Positions 10,065 through 21,563 of a stretch of DNA of 64,000 nucleotides are shown here, piece after piece (positions within the stretch are counted from its first letter, which is position 1; the number at the start of each line of letters is the position of its first letter). The stretch is from Acanthamoeba castellanii str. Neff (taxonomy: Eukaryota > Discosea > Longamoebia > Acanthamoebidae): assembly GCF_000313135.1 (NCBI RefSeq), contig NW_004457343.1:531321-595320 (forward strand). The letters run 5' to 3'. The notes under the pieces were generated by a model. It saw only the letters and a program-made list of their open reading frames with translations, made no database searches and was not told the origin of the DNA. The position numbers and the translations under genes were made by a program.

Positions 10065-12322
10065 ATGCGACGCTACTTGGCTGGAGGCGCCCCTCTTGTG
10101 GGCGCCAGTGGCCGTCTTCTTGCGCGCTCGAGTGCAGCTCGCCCGCTGAGTAAGCAGGCCGCAGCAGCCCGCCTCTACCCACGCCGCAACTTTACGGCTG
10201 CTGCCACCACCAGGTACACGGGTGGCGGCCCTCACCTCTCCACCGCTCCCACTACACCTGCTGCGGTTCCTCCTCAGCGCAAAGAGAACCGACTGGCGGC
10301 AGAGAAGTCGCCCTACCTACTACAGCACAAGCACAACCCAGTCGACTGGTACTGCACCACCTCACCTTGTTTCTAGAGAGGGGGGGCTGCTTGCTTACAC
10401 CCCTGTGGGTCTGCAGGTATGCCTGGGGCGAGGAGGCGTTTGCCAAGGCGAAACGGGAGAACAAGCCCATCTTCCTGTCCATCGGCTACTCGACCTGCCA
10501 GTGACGTGCCCACACGCTTGTTTGTCATGTGCCGTGTAGGGTAGAGCCGTTCAACTCAAACCCTCGCTCGCACCCTTTAACAGTTGGTGCCATGTCATGG
10601 AGCGAGAGAGCTTCGAGAGCGAGAAGATCTCGCGGCTGCTCAACGACAACTTCGTCTCTATCAAAGTTGACCGGGAGGAGCGCCCTGATGTCGACCGATT
10701 GTACATGGTACAGTGAAGCTTCATTCAGCTGGTAATGTCCACGCGCGTTACTCACCCACTCCAGACCTATGTCACAGCAACGACCGGACATGGCGGATGG
10801 CCACTCAGTGTCTTCCTCACGCCCGATCTCAAACCGCTAGGTGTGTGCCGCACGTCCATTACCCGCACTCTACTCAGCTAATAACCCACCACCACCACCA
10901 CCACCACCACCACCACCACCACCACCACCACCACCACCTTGTATAGTGGGTGGAACCTACTTTCCCCCTACCTCCAAGTACGGCCGTCCGGGCTTCGACA
11001 CGCTTATTCACAACGTGGACAAGGTGCGGCGCTTTTATGGTGGAGAGAGCAGATGTTGTATTTGCTCTCGCGTTCATTCTTTGTCGCATTTACAAAGGTG
11101 TGGAGAGAGAAGCAAGACCAGCTCAAGGCCGAGGCAGACAATACGGCACACGCTCTTCAGGAGTACATGACTGTTGCCGGCAAGGAGGTGGAGGGAATCG
11201 ACGATGACTCCATTGAGATGTACCTTTCTTCAAGCTCCTGCTTCTGGAAGTGCGTCACGCGCTCACTTCCAGCGGCGTTCTTTTCATACACAGAGCCTAC
11301 GACGCGGCGCTCAAAAGTTTGGCAGAGTCCTACGACGAAGAGCACGGCGGCTTCACCAGGGCGCCCAAGTTCCCACGGCTCGCCACCTTGAACTTCCTGT
11401 TTCGCGTGTACGGTCACCGGAAGGAGGGGCTCGAGTTGAACGAGAAGGCCACCAAAGCGATGGACATGGCCCTTGTCACACTCACCAAGATGGCCCGGGG
11501 AGGCATCTACGACCACATCGGTAGTTCCTTCGTCTTCTCCTTCGCTTCTCTCTTTGCCTCACGTGCATTGGTGACAACGCGTCATCACCGTCAGATGGAG
11601 GCTTCCACAGATACAGTGTCACTGCAGATTGGCTGGTCCCGCAGTGCGTGGCTCCTTCTCGTCTCATCGCTCTGGCTTGTGTGTCTTCCTGCGCCCCTGC
11701 TGATGGCTGACCGTTATCGCATCGTTTTTCTCTCGCGCAGTTTCGAAAAGATGTTGTACGATCAATCGCAGTTGACCATGGCCTACTTGAGCGCCTACCA
11801 GATAACCGACGAGCCCGTGTTTGCCGACGTGGCCGAGGACGTGCTCGAATACGTGACCACCAAGATCACTTCGCCAGAGGGTACGAAACAACCATCTCGG
11901 TTATCCCCGACAGTGTTGGTTCACACACACATACACACACACACACACGACACACCTTGACGGCGCAGGAGCGTTCTACAGCGCCGAAGACGCCGACAGT
12001 TTGGTATCGCCCGACAGCGACGAGAAGGTGGAAGGCGCGTTCTACGTGTGGGAGTACGACGAGGTTATCAAAGCCCTCGGGGAGCAGGATGGTAAGATCT
12101 TCGCTCACCGCTACGGGTACGTGCGCCCTCGTCCGCGCCTCACGGTTTGTTTCCTCTGCTGAAGCGCTGTTGTGCATATTTCATTTCGTTCGACCCATAT
12201 AGAGTATTGCCGGAGGGGAACGTACCAGCGCCGGCAGACATTCAAGGCGAGCTCAAGCACAAGAAGTGAGTTGCACTTGCTCAGCTTCTCCTTGACCGGA
12301 CGCTCACTCTCGTTTGTGTGTG

Positions 12323-12354
<32 letters not shown>

Positions 12355-13863
12355 CGACAGCGTGCTGGCCGAGAAGCTCACCGCAGAGGAGACGGCATTG
12401 GAGTTTGGTTTTAAGGTCGATTACGTCGACAAGCTGACCATGGAAAGCAAGGCAAAGCTCAAGCACGAACGAGACAAACGACCTCGACCTCACCTCGATG
12501 ACAAAATCATCACATCATGGAACGGTTTGTCCGCGTATCATATCCATCTCTTCTTCCTTGTGCCTTATTTATTTCTTCTTCTTCTTCTGCAGGACTCATG
12601 ATCTCGGCCTATGCCAGAGCATCGGAGGTGCTGGGCGACAAGCGCTACGCGGAGTCGGCCAGCAAATGTGCGCAGTTCATCAGGGACCAGCTCTACGACG
12701 ATCAGGAGGCCATACTGTACCGGACTTGGAGAGATGGGCGCGGCAACGTCCGCGGCTTCTCCGAAGACTACTCCTTCATGGTCCAAGCTCTACTGGGTAA
12801 CACCAACGACATGACACGACACGACACACACACGACACGACACGACACGACACCTGCTGACAGTAATTGCCAGATCTATACGAGGCATCGGCGGAGGTGC
12901 GATGGTTGCGGTGGGCGGTCAGACTACAACACCGGCAGGATGACCTCTTCTACGACACCGCAACAGGTGCGTGTGCTTCCTTCCCGTCGCCCCCATCACC
13001 TGTGCCAGATCTGACCACAGTGTCGGTTGGACCCCAGGTGGTTATTTCAATACTGTCAAAGACGACCCTTCGTTGCTGGCGCGCGTGCGCGATGACCAAG
13101 ACGGCGCTGAGCCCTCGAGCAACTGTACCCCCCCTTCACCTGCGCATGCGGGTCTTTTCATGTATCTCCCTCACACGCCTGACATTGGTGTGGTGTGCTC
13201 CTGCGCAGCCATCTCAGCCATGAACCTGGTGCGCCTGTGGCACATGACGGGAAGCGATGACTGGTACAAGAAGGCCGAGGCCACCTTCTCCTCGTGCAAG
13301 GGACCCATCATCAGTACGCATCACCCCGCCCACCATCCACCATCATCACCAGCGCCACTTCGGCTCACCGTGTGCCCCGCCAAAGATGCACCGTTGATGG
13401 TGCCGCAGATGTTGTGTTCGCTCGACTTTAGCCGAGCCACAGCAAAGCAGATCGTCATCGCCGGCGACCCGAACGTACTTCGCCGCTCTCTGACGTGTTC
13501 TACATTCTTTTTTACCGGTACCCTCTGCCTGCGCTGACTGAGAGCTGGGCGTTGCAGGCGGAGGACACGGCGGCCTTGCTCAAGGAGGTGCGGTCCCAGT
13601 TCATCCCCAATCGGGTACTGCTCTATGCCGACGGGCGCGAGGGACAAGACTTCCTCTCCTCCTACCGCGCTCTGATTAAGGGTACACTCGCCATCCATCA
13701 ATCGCCTTGGACCGATCTCTTACATGACACACGACACGACACACACAACGCTGCAGACATGAAGCCCATCGACGGAGCAGCCACGGCCTACGTGTGCGAG
13801 AACTTCACCTGCAAGCTGCCCACCAACAAGCCCGAGAAATTGAGGGACGCCCTCGCGTCTTGA
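10065..13863 (+). CDS. SPATA20: SPATA20/YyaL thioredoxin-domain protein
   Basis: Nineteen exons encode about 788 residues, the length of human SPATA20. An Arg/Ala-rich leader without acidic residues suggests mitochondrial targeting. The N-terminal thioredoxin-like domain (DUF255) follows: [39 protein letters not shown] (C-x-x-C spans a splice), [15 protein letters not shown] and [20 protein letters not shown]. The C-terminal part is an (alpha/alpha)6-type region: [52 protein letters not shown] and [19 protein letters not shown]. The family's biochemical role is unclear; a redox or glycoside-hydrolase-like fold has been proposed. Exon boundaries: 10065-10348, 10417-10500, 10584-10707, 10765-10840, 10947-11023, 11098-11219, 11294-11520, 11595-11643, 11741-11880, 11969-12116, 12203-12265, 12361-12524, 12593-12796, 12874-12966, 13038-13124, 13209-13313, 13386-13474, 13558-13681 and 13757-13863. 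Several introns carry microsatellites. Confidence 0.93.
10886..10938. repeat. (CCA)n trinucleotide tract in a SPATA20 intron
   Basis: About seventeen CCA units sit directly before the acceptor at 10946. They could be read as poly-His or poly-Pro, but the splice phase shows they are intronic. The tract may serve as part of the pyrimidine-rich acceptor region. Confidence 0.9.
12316..12355. repeat. (GT)n microsatellite in a SPATA20 intron
   Basis: A GT-rich run immediately precedes the acceptor TCGACAG at 12360. It is intronic, because the exon beginning [10 protein letters not shown] starts at 12361. Confidence 0.85.
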
Positions 13864-14015
13864 TGCGTCGTAGTGAGGAGAAGAGAACTGGTGACCATTT
13901 GCGAGATCCTCTACAAAACAAAACACAACGAAACACAACACAAACACAACGAACATAATATCACCCCCCCACCACCACCAACGATCAACTAAACGCAGTC
14001 CGCCCGTCCTTGACA

Positions 14016-14373
14016 TCAGACGCGCAGGCCTGCCTTGGAGCCGCGCCTGTCCGTGGCCGTAGAGCTCTTCCGTTCCGCCCTCCTCCTCGAGAGATCCTCA
14101 TCGTCGTCGTCGGTGCGAGGCGAGGCGGCGTCGGAAGGGGTGGGATTGTTGGCGCTGGTGCTGCGCCTGAGGGGCCGACGCCGAGGGCTGCTGGTGACGG
14201 TCGTCTTGGTGAGGGCGCTGCCGGCGGGAGTACCGCTGCTCTTATTCTCCAACTTCGCGGCCCCGACGAAGCGCTTGATCGTCGCCTCGTCGAAGCTGTT
14301 GCTGCGCGTTCGCTTGCGCACCAAGGTCTCCGTTGCCCTGACCTCCGAGCTGCGCGAGCCGTTCTCACCATCG

Positions 14374-14404
<31 letters not shown>

Positions 14405-15759
14405 TACCGTCTCGAGCCTCACCAGACCTGCAGGGTCCGGCCGGGCGGCCGCTGCCCCTCACGATCTGCGAGCGGCTCGAGGCGGTCGGCCTCTTCTCTC
14501 GCTCCTTGCTGCCGTGATGGGTCTTGCCGGTGAGTGAGTGGTAGGCGGACTTGCTCGACGGCGTGGTCTTGGCGGGCCGCGAGGCGCGTGAGGCGTCGGA
14601 CCGGATGCTGCTGGTGCTGAGCCGCCGCGACGCCGATGACGACGACTCCTCCGCTCGGCGCTGACGGCTCCGGTCGCCGTCGTGGTCGGCCTCGAGCCAC
14701 GCCGCGCTCGGGTGCGGTGGCCGAGTGGTGGGCGGCCTCGCCGGGCTGCTGGGCTTGTTATCACGTTCGCGGTCGCTGCCCCTTATGAGTGGCGGCAGCT
14801 GCTTGTCGCGTCGGCTGCGCTTCCTCTGCGACGGCTCGCGCTGCTGCTGCTGCTCCTCCTCGTCCCTCCGCCGCACGGTGGACTGACGCCTCTCTCTCCT
14901 GCCGTCCCTCCCCTCCCCACCAGCACTGCTTCCGCGCCTCGCCGAGCTACTACCGCCGCCGTCTTCGTTCTCTTCGTCGACTTCGTTGTTGTTGCTGCTG
15001 CTGTCTTCTTTGCCGACGTCAGGATCGGATGGTGCCGCGGCGCCGGTGGGCACTGCCGCTAGGCGTGGAGAGCGCGGGGAGAGCAGCTTCGTCTGCGAGC
15101 TCAGCAGCACCCGGGGCTCGACCACCTCCTCGGCCGGGAGCTCGGCAGAGGTGGTAATCCCTCCCAATACCACGACCGGCAGCGGCGGCCGGGAGGTGGT
15201 GGTGGGGGAGGCGGGCGAGGAGGTCTCTTCGTCGCCGCGGCCCAGCGAGTGGTCGAGCTCGGGCGTCTCGCCGGGCTCCTGGCCTAGCGACACCTTCATC
15301 AGGTTGGTCATCCCGATGTGTGTCAGGCGCATGTGATGCCCGCGGTTCATCTTTCGCCGCATCTGCGCGTCGGTGTGTCGTGTGTGTCGTGTGTGTTCGT
15401 GTGTGTTCGTGTGTGTTCGTGTTAGAGGAATTGGCTGCAAGTGAGCTGAAGAGACCTGAAGACGAGATGTTGAGGCGTACGTCGGGCTTGACCCGGCCGT
15501 CGGCGCTGAGCACGAGGATCATGGGCCACAGCGTGGCGGTCCACTTGCGTCGCTCGGCGGCGTCCTTGAAGAGGAAGAAGCGGTCGGCGCCCCCCTTGGC
15601 CTTGATCAGGAGCGTGTTGTCGAAGCCCTGCATCTCCGTCACCACCGCCCCGCCAAGCGGAATGCTGAACTTGTAGCGGTAGGTGCCGTTGCCCAGCGAC
15701 TTGGCGAACCTGATCACAGTGTGATGAGATACGCATAAAGTGTCACCGCACACACTCCT

Positions 15760-15834
<75 letters not shown>

Positions 15835-16683
15835 AAAAGAGAGTGGTGATGGGCGTACAAGAGCATGTCCGACAAGACAAAGACGCGGATCGGCCTCACC
15901 TTCAAGCTCCCGGCCTGCTGTGACGTGGGCACGGTCTTCACCTCAGCCGACAGCGAGGGGCTGGGCCGCCGGACAAATGACATGAGCCTGGTTCGATCGA
16001 ACACACGACCACACACCACCACACACGACCCATGTTTGTGTTAGTTGAGCTCCGACGATGGCCACATGAGCCGCCGGTGGGGAACCAACCCCTTGGTGCT
16101 GTTGTCGGCGAGCTTCATCGTGTTGCCCGGGTCTGCGTGCACACCGAGGAGCAGCGTCCTCCTCGACGAACCGCCGCGCCCGATCGTCCGCCAGATTCTT
16201 GTCGTAGCCTTGGCGTTCAACGCGCACCACGGTCAACCACCGCGGCCCAGCGCGTCAGGCTCAGGACCCACCGAGGCTCCACCGGCGCGAGGCGCGTGAA
16301 CAAGGCGGAGGAGGGTACCGGTGACTTTGTTCTGCAGCTCTTGCATCTTCCTCTTGGAGTGTTCGACTTCGGTGCGCCTGTTGAGCAGCGAGAGAATCGT
16401 CTGGATCCTTTCGGCCGCCGTCATGATGTTGGTGTAGTCCACATGCTCGCCTGCCACAGGAGAAATCACACCGGCCGTGAGCACCACACACACAACACAC
16501 AACACACAACACACAACACACACGGGAGTGGCGTGTACCGGGTGTGTAGGAGAGCAGCTGCTTGAGCAGCATGCTGTATTGGGGTATGCGCTGGCACGGC
16601 CGGTACAGGTAGACCTTGAGGTCCAGCATGGGATTGTACGACGAATTCTTTTGCAATTCCTGTCGTCGCGCAACATTGTGTCG

Positions 16684-16737
<54 letters not shown>

Positions 16738-19121
16738 GCTCACTTGTGAGTGGCTCTACATTCTAGAGAAAGAGGACTGAAACGCGATTGGTGGTGGTGA
16801 GAAGTACATCGACATATTGGCTGAACTCCTCGTTCTCGCTGAGGCGCAGCAGCTGCTCGTTGGTTTCCTCGTATTTGCGGTAATAGACTGAGTACAGCGG
16901 CAACACCGTTTGAAACCTGTGATGGCCTCCTGGTCAGACACGCGACACGACACACGACACACGACACACGACACACGACACACGCGCACTTGAGGATGAT
17001 GTCGCCATAGCAGGTGAATTTGTCGGTGCTGGCAAAACGCTGCTCGAGCGCTTGCAAGAACTGCTGGGAGATGATGGCCAGCATCTCCATGTTGTTGAAC
17101 AGACTCTCCACGTCCTCGCAGGAGAACGTGCTCGCCTCGAATTCCGCCTTATCGCGCAGCGACAACATATAGTGCTTCACGAGGGCGAACATGAGTGAGT
17201 GGTCTGCGCGTGTCGCGTGTCGTGCCATGAAGGAGGTATGGGTTACCTCGATGGCATGTTGGAGCATTTCGGTGTAGTTTCGCTCGGATTGGATGAACTC
17301 GCGGATGGTGGCGAAGCGTCGCCTCTGCGTCTTGGCGTGGGGGGACACCGAGTAGGCGCGCACTAGAGCGAAGAGTTGACCATCAGACGAGAGAGCAAGA
17401 GGCGTGTGTGTGTGCGCGCGCGCGTAAACGGGGACGTACCGAGGGTGATGAGTCGGGTGCCCCGCCGTCGGGCCAGCCAGCTGCGCACGATGCTCTGACA
17501 AGCCCGCACGGCCTGGTCGTCGTAGGTCTGCGCACCACACGGTATCTTGAGCCAAGAGCGCAGGAGAAGGTAATGAACGACTTTGCCTTCTTGGAAACGT
17601 ACCACCGGCTTGGCTTCCTCTTGGGGCAGCGCGGGCGGCGCCAGATGTAGTGACTTGAACTGCGCGCGGGGATGATGAGCTTAAGAAAGAAGAAAGAGAG
17701 AAGAGAAAAGAGAGAAGAACGAAGGCGGACTGGGTCTGTCTGGTGCGTACCGGTGCGACCATGGACTGGCGCCTGAACAGGGTGAAGGCTCGCTTGACGG
17801 TGGAGGTCTCCTGCATCCAGAACGCCTTTTCGTGCCGCCAGGCCTGGGCCTGCTCCTCCATCAGCCGCTTCTGCGTCTCTACCTCGCGCGCCGACGCCTG
17901 GGCTCGCTCCTCCATCAGCTCCTCCAGTGCTTCCTTCTCGCGCTGCCAGGCCTGGGCCTGCTCCTCGATCAGCTTGTCCAGTGCTTGCTTCTCGCTTTGC
18001 CAGGCCTGGGCCTGCTCCTCCCGCAGCTGCTCCTGCGCTTCCTTTTCGCGCTGCAGGGCCTGGGCCTGCTCCTCGATCAGCTTTTCAAGTGCCTCCTTCT
18101 CGCGCTGCCGGGCCTGGGCCTGCTCGTCCATCAGCTGCTTCTGTGTCTTCTCGGTCTGGGCTGCCTCCTTGAGTAGGTCGTACATCCTGCTCTTGAGCGT
18201 GCTACCCACCTCCTCAGCCTCTTCTTCGGCCTCCTCCAGCCGCGCATTCTTGCGCGCGATCTTGGCGCGCAGCTTGTCGATCACCGCCAGGGCCTCCCGC
18301 AGCCTCCGAGGCGCATCGTCGCCTTCTGCCTGTGCCGCAGCACTTCGCTCAGCGGCCACTGGGGCGACCTCTCCCTTCTCCTCGCCCACATCGGGACCGA
18401 CGGCCTTCTCTTCTGGTCGTAGAGCCTCGACGCCATCCACCTCGTTCTTCTTCTCTGCGCTCTCGCCCTCCATCCCACCATCGCCTTCAGCTTGCTCTTG
18501 CTTCCCGGCTTCGCTATCGGCTTCCACCTTACCCTCGCCCTGTTGCGGTTCTTCTTTCCCAGATCGCATCTCGCTCTGGCCGTCACCTTTCGCTTCACCT
18601 GCCTCGTCGGTGATGGTGGTGCGGCTGCTGGTCTCGGGCACAGGCACGGGGAGGCTGGGCGAAGAAGCTGCAGCGGCGGCGGGCACGCCCTCGCTCTCGA
18701 GCTTGACATCCGCCACGACGGGCACGCTGCGGGGAGAGCGCGGCGACTTGAAGAGGGGAGGGAGCAGCTGCGGCTCCTGCTGCTGGTTTTCGCGCAGCTT
18801 GAACTCGAAGGTCTCGTAGTGGGGCACGCGAATCCGCCGGGAGAGCCGCGAGCCGGGCTTGAGCAGGGCGGACGGGTGGTCGCGCGCGGCGGACTTGACG
18901 TCGAGTTTGTGGGCGGCTAGGGAGCTGAAGCAGTTGCGACAGATGGCTGGTTTCCACTCGTGCGGCTCAAACAGCCAGCACGCCACGGAGCACACAGAGG
19001 CGCGCGGCCTGGTTTTAATGACTGCCTCCTCCTCGGGAGGCGCGACGACGACTGAGGGCGTGGACGAGGGAGGAGAGCGTGGAGGAGGGTCATCCACAAT
19101 ACTTGATGTAGGGTGCTCCAT
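14016..19121 (-). CDS. large coiled-coil, IQ, RhoGEF (DH) and PH domain protein
   Basis: Exon 1 (19121-17751, 457 residues) starts MEHPTSSIVDDPPPRSPPSS. It has a Cys-rich motif (SVCSVACWLFEPHEWKPAIC, then RNC), low-complexity Glu/Pro sequence and six 18-residue coiled-coil repeats of type EEQAQAWQREKEALEKL. Later exons give an IQ motif (ACQSIVRSWLARRRG), a DH domain (FIQSERNYTEMLQHAIE, FSCEDVESLFNNMEMLAII, YRPCQRIPQYSMLLKQLL) and a PH domain (YRYKFSIPLGGAVVTEMQGF, RFFLFKDAAERRKWTATLW). The last exon (about 15360-14016) is a disordered Ser/Arg-rich tail. RhoGEFs load GTP on Rho-family GTPases at membranes, and the IQ motif suggests calmodulin or myosin-light-chain binding. DH-PH is well supported. 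The intron after HAIE (about 17248-17178) is uncertain, since a short read-through frame also exists. Confidence 0.85.
15761..15832. repeat. (CA)n microsatellite in RhoGEF intron
   Basis: About 36 CA units lie in the intron between the two PH-domain exons. On the coding strand this is a GT tract. Confidence 0.95.
16685..16735. repeat. (GT)n microsatellite in RhoGEF intron
   Basis: About 25 GT units lie in the intron between DH-domain exons. The tract reads CA on the coding strand. Confidence 0.95.
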
Positions 19122-19468
19122 AATGCCCAGCCCTTCAAGAGATGGATGTGTGTTGATTATCGAATCGATGTGGAGGAAGAAGAAGAGATGGCGAATCGAA
19201 TCGAGGAGAGGGCGTCTTTGGGAGGTGCCCTTTTAGGAGGATAGCTTCTGATGTTGGTCTCGAGTTCTAGTTCGAAAGGAAAGGTGTGTGTGGTGTGTGT
19301 GTTGTGTTTGTGCGCTATCCGCAACGGCCATGGCACAGTTGTGAAGTGAACTGTTGTGGCGCTCCTTATTTGGAATTTAGTCATGTCCCGAAATAAGTAA
19401 CTGGATTTATGGGGGATCACGCACCAGCTGAGCTCGAGATTGGGGGGGAGGAGGGCGCTCTCTCTTCA

Positions 19469-21347
19469 TCATACGAGACCCAGGTTGATGATGCCAAAGG
19501 AGGTGGAGGGCCACTCCTTCCGCCTGGCCTTGAGCACGTTAATCCTGGCCCACGCGATCCATCCTTCCCACCCCACACGCTACGCCATGCACAATGCACA
19601 ACGCGCACACGGGCGTGTTAGGCTATCGTCAGTGAACCGAACCACGCAGGCAACAGGCTTAACCAAGGCGGCACCTTGTCCCACGCCGTTCCCCACTCAA
19701 ACAGCAGGCGCAGTGCTTCCTGTTGTCGTCGTCTTGCCAGCAAAGAGCACGAGTGAGCGCACGCGAGAGCAATAGGAGTTATGGGATGATGATGATTATG
19801 ATGAGACGGTCTGCGAACCTGTGCCTGGCTCTCGGCCTCTTCGTAGCGGCCCGAGACATTGTAGATCTGGGCTAGGAGGACACGAGGCTCGGCAACAAAG
19901 GGGTTGAGTGCGATGGCCTTGCGCAAGTCTTCCGCTGCCTCCTCGTGTTGCTCCTGCTCCGTCTTGTGCATGACCACGCGCCAATACAAGTCCCTGCAGG
20001 AGTTGGGTGCCAAAGCAACATCAATAGGAATTGGTCAACTACACGGTCAAATAGTGACCGACCACTGCTTGAGCCAAGGCACAGTTCAACAGATTCAATC
20101 GATACCGCGCTTCGCGTTCGCTGTCGGGCTCCAACACTGTGGAGCAGTTGTTGAAGATGGGCGGTAGCGGTTCGTCATCGGGCTCCTGCTCGTGGATCCT
20201 TCGGCTGAGGACCGCCATTTGCGACAGGCGGCTCATCCACAGCCCTGGTGTTCAACCCAACGGTGCCGCCGAGCATTAGATAGGAGCACGGTAGATGTGC
20301 CGCATGGGCAAATGGGAGGCATCATAGCGGTACCTGGCTTGCCGGTGGAGGGCCACAAGGTGGCGGGGTTATCGCCAGACATGGTGAGGCCGCCTTCGTT
20401 GGCAAAGAGAAGGTCCTGCCATCCGTACCATTGATCCTGTCGTGAGAGAGGGAGCACGTGTAAGCGGCCCTGTATTGAGTAAACGCGTCTCTGGCGTTGC
20501 AAGATCGAGAGCGCATGACAGGTGGCGCACACAAAAGTCGGCAATGGTGAGAAGTAGAGAGATCTTCATGAGCTTCGGCGAGACTCGTATCTTCTCGTCC
20601 TTGTTGCGTATGTGCCTCACCTCTACGCCCTCCTGCACGATGGGACGCAGCTATTAGACACGGCGTGAAGAACTGTAGAACAAAGCTGGAGATGAGGTGA
20701 GGAGCGGAGACCTTGGGTATGGGCTTGTCCGGGTGGAGGGGCAGGATGTGGTCGAAGATCAGCTCCTGGCGAGGGATCGTACAGAAGAAGTGGATCTGCA
20801 TGCACTCGCGTTGGTGATGTGAGAGGCGAAGGTGGCCAGCGGGAAGTGTGGGCGAGAGCGTACCAGTTCTTCGGCCTCATTGCCCACGGCCGAACGCACG
20901 GTCTCTCTTCCCGTATCGGGTTTGAAGATCGCAAGGTTGACGTAGCTGTTCGAATAGGCACTGTGGTAGAGCCCACAACGGCAAACCTGCGTCGAAGAAG
21001 AAGTGAGTACAAAAAGCCAGCCAAGGCCTGCACTTGGTGTCGTACGGCTTGGCTCTGCTTCCACAGGTAGAGGATGCGCCACACGCCAAACAAGTGCTGC
21101 TTGAACGTGCCGTGCTTGTGCCAGCACTCGCTTGCGCCGTGCTTACCCAGTTGCTCCAGCAGCGCTGCATTGAGGCCGCAGATGTAAAAAGAACGAAAGG
21201 CGTAAATCAATTTGCGACACAAATGGTCGACGTACCCGGTAGCTTGGGGTCACAGTGATGCAACTCCTCGCGCAAGAGGGCGCGAGCGTGTTCAGGAACC
21301 AGCTCCTGTGTCACAAACACAGGCCCCTCCACCTCAAGTCCTTCCAT
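19469..21347 (-). CDS. DUF6817-like plus TPR protein
   Basis: This multi-exon gene starts at the ATG for MEGLEVEGPVFVTQELVPEH. The N-terminal half reads REELHHCDPKLPG, LGKHGASECWHKHGTFKQHL, GVWRILYLWKQ, CGLYHSAYSNSYVNLAIF and TGRETVRSAVGNEAEEL, then IHFFCTIPRQELIFDHILP and LLTIADF. This is the pattern I associate with DUF6817 proteins of plants and protists. The C-terminal half has TPR-like helices (AAEDLRKAIALNPFVAEP, VLLAQIYNVSGRYEEAE) and ends WEGWIAWARINVLKARRKEW, then TSFGIINLGLV. TPRs mediate protein contacts. No enzymatic role is established that I know of. A longer N-terminal frame is open upstream but overlaps the divergent gene at 21564, so I prefer the ATG at 21347. Confidence 0.68.
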
Positions 21348-21563
21348 CTCTGTTCCTTTTTGTTGTTGTGTTGCGCCGGCTGACGTCAGCGTGGTTTCCT
21401 CGTGTGTTGACAGGACTTTTCGTTCTGTTTGGGTAGAGTGTGGTGCCACGACAGCAGACCCACCGAACGATTGGATCACCAAGGAGTCTGTCGCATCACG
21501 TAAAGGAATCTTACCAAGTGAGGATCGATCTAGACGCATTCTGTTCCTGATATATCCTTCAAG

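Larger units (their letters stand above)
9340..10412 (+). repeat. direct repeat, copy B (about 1.07 kb)
   Basis: This is the second copy of 8304-9247. It is longer because it contains an internal 135-bp tandem duplication. It continues without a break into the complete SPATA20 gene. Confidence 0.9.

Noticed and set aside
10713..10946. Frame ending in poly-His from the (CCA)n tract, or poly-Pro in another frame
   Set aside because: Splice phase places the tract in an intron of SPATA20, between the exon ending TPDLKPL and the one starting VGGTYFPP.
14340..14410. Poly-Gly/Pro-like GC repeat
   Set aside because: It is an in-frame Gly run ([14 protein letters not shown]) in the disordered tail of the RhoGEF, not a separate element.
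17178..17248. Read-through of the DH domain after HAIE (VTHTSFMARHATRADHSLMF)
   Set aside because: DH domains have no insert here, and splicing to the AG before CACTATATG keeps the frame and gives HAIEHYMLSLRDK. I kept the intron but note it as uncertain.
17743..18819. Plus-strand open frame of 358 codons, rich in Ser, Ala and Cys
   Set aside because: It is the antisense of the coiled-coil region of the RhoGEF, whose minus-strand frame has clear heptad repeats and splices in phase. The long plus frame comes from high GC and biased codons.
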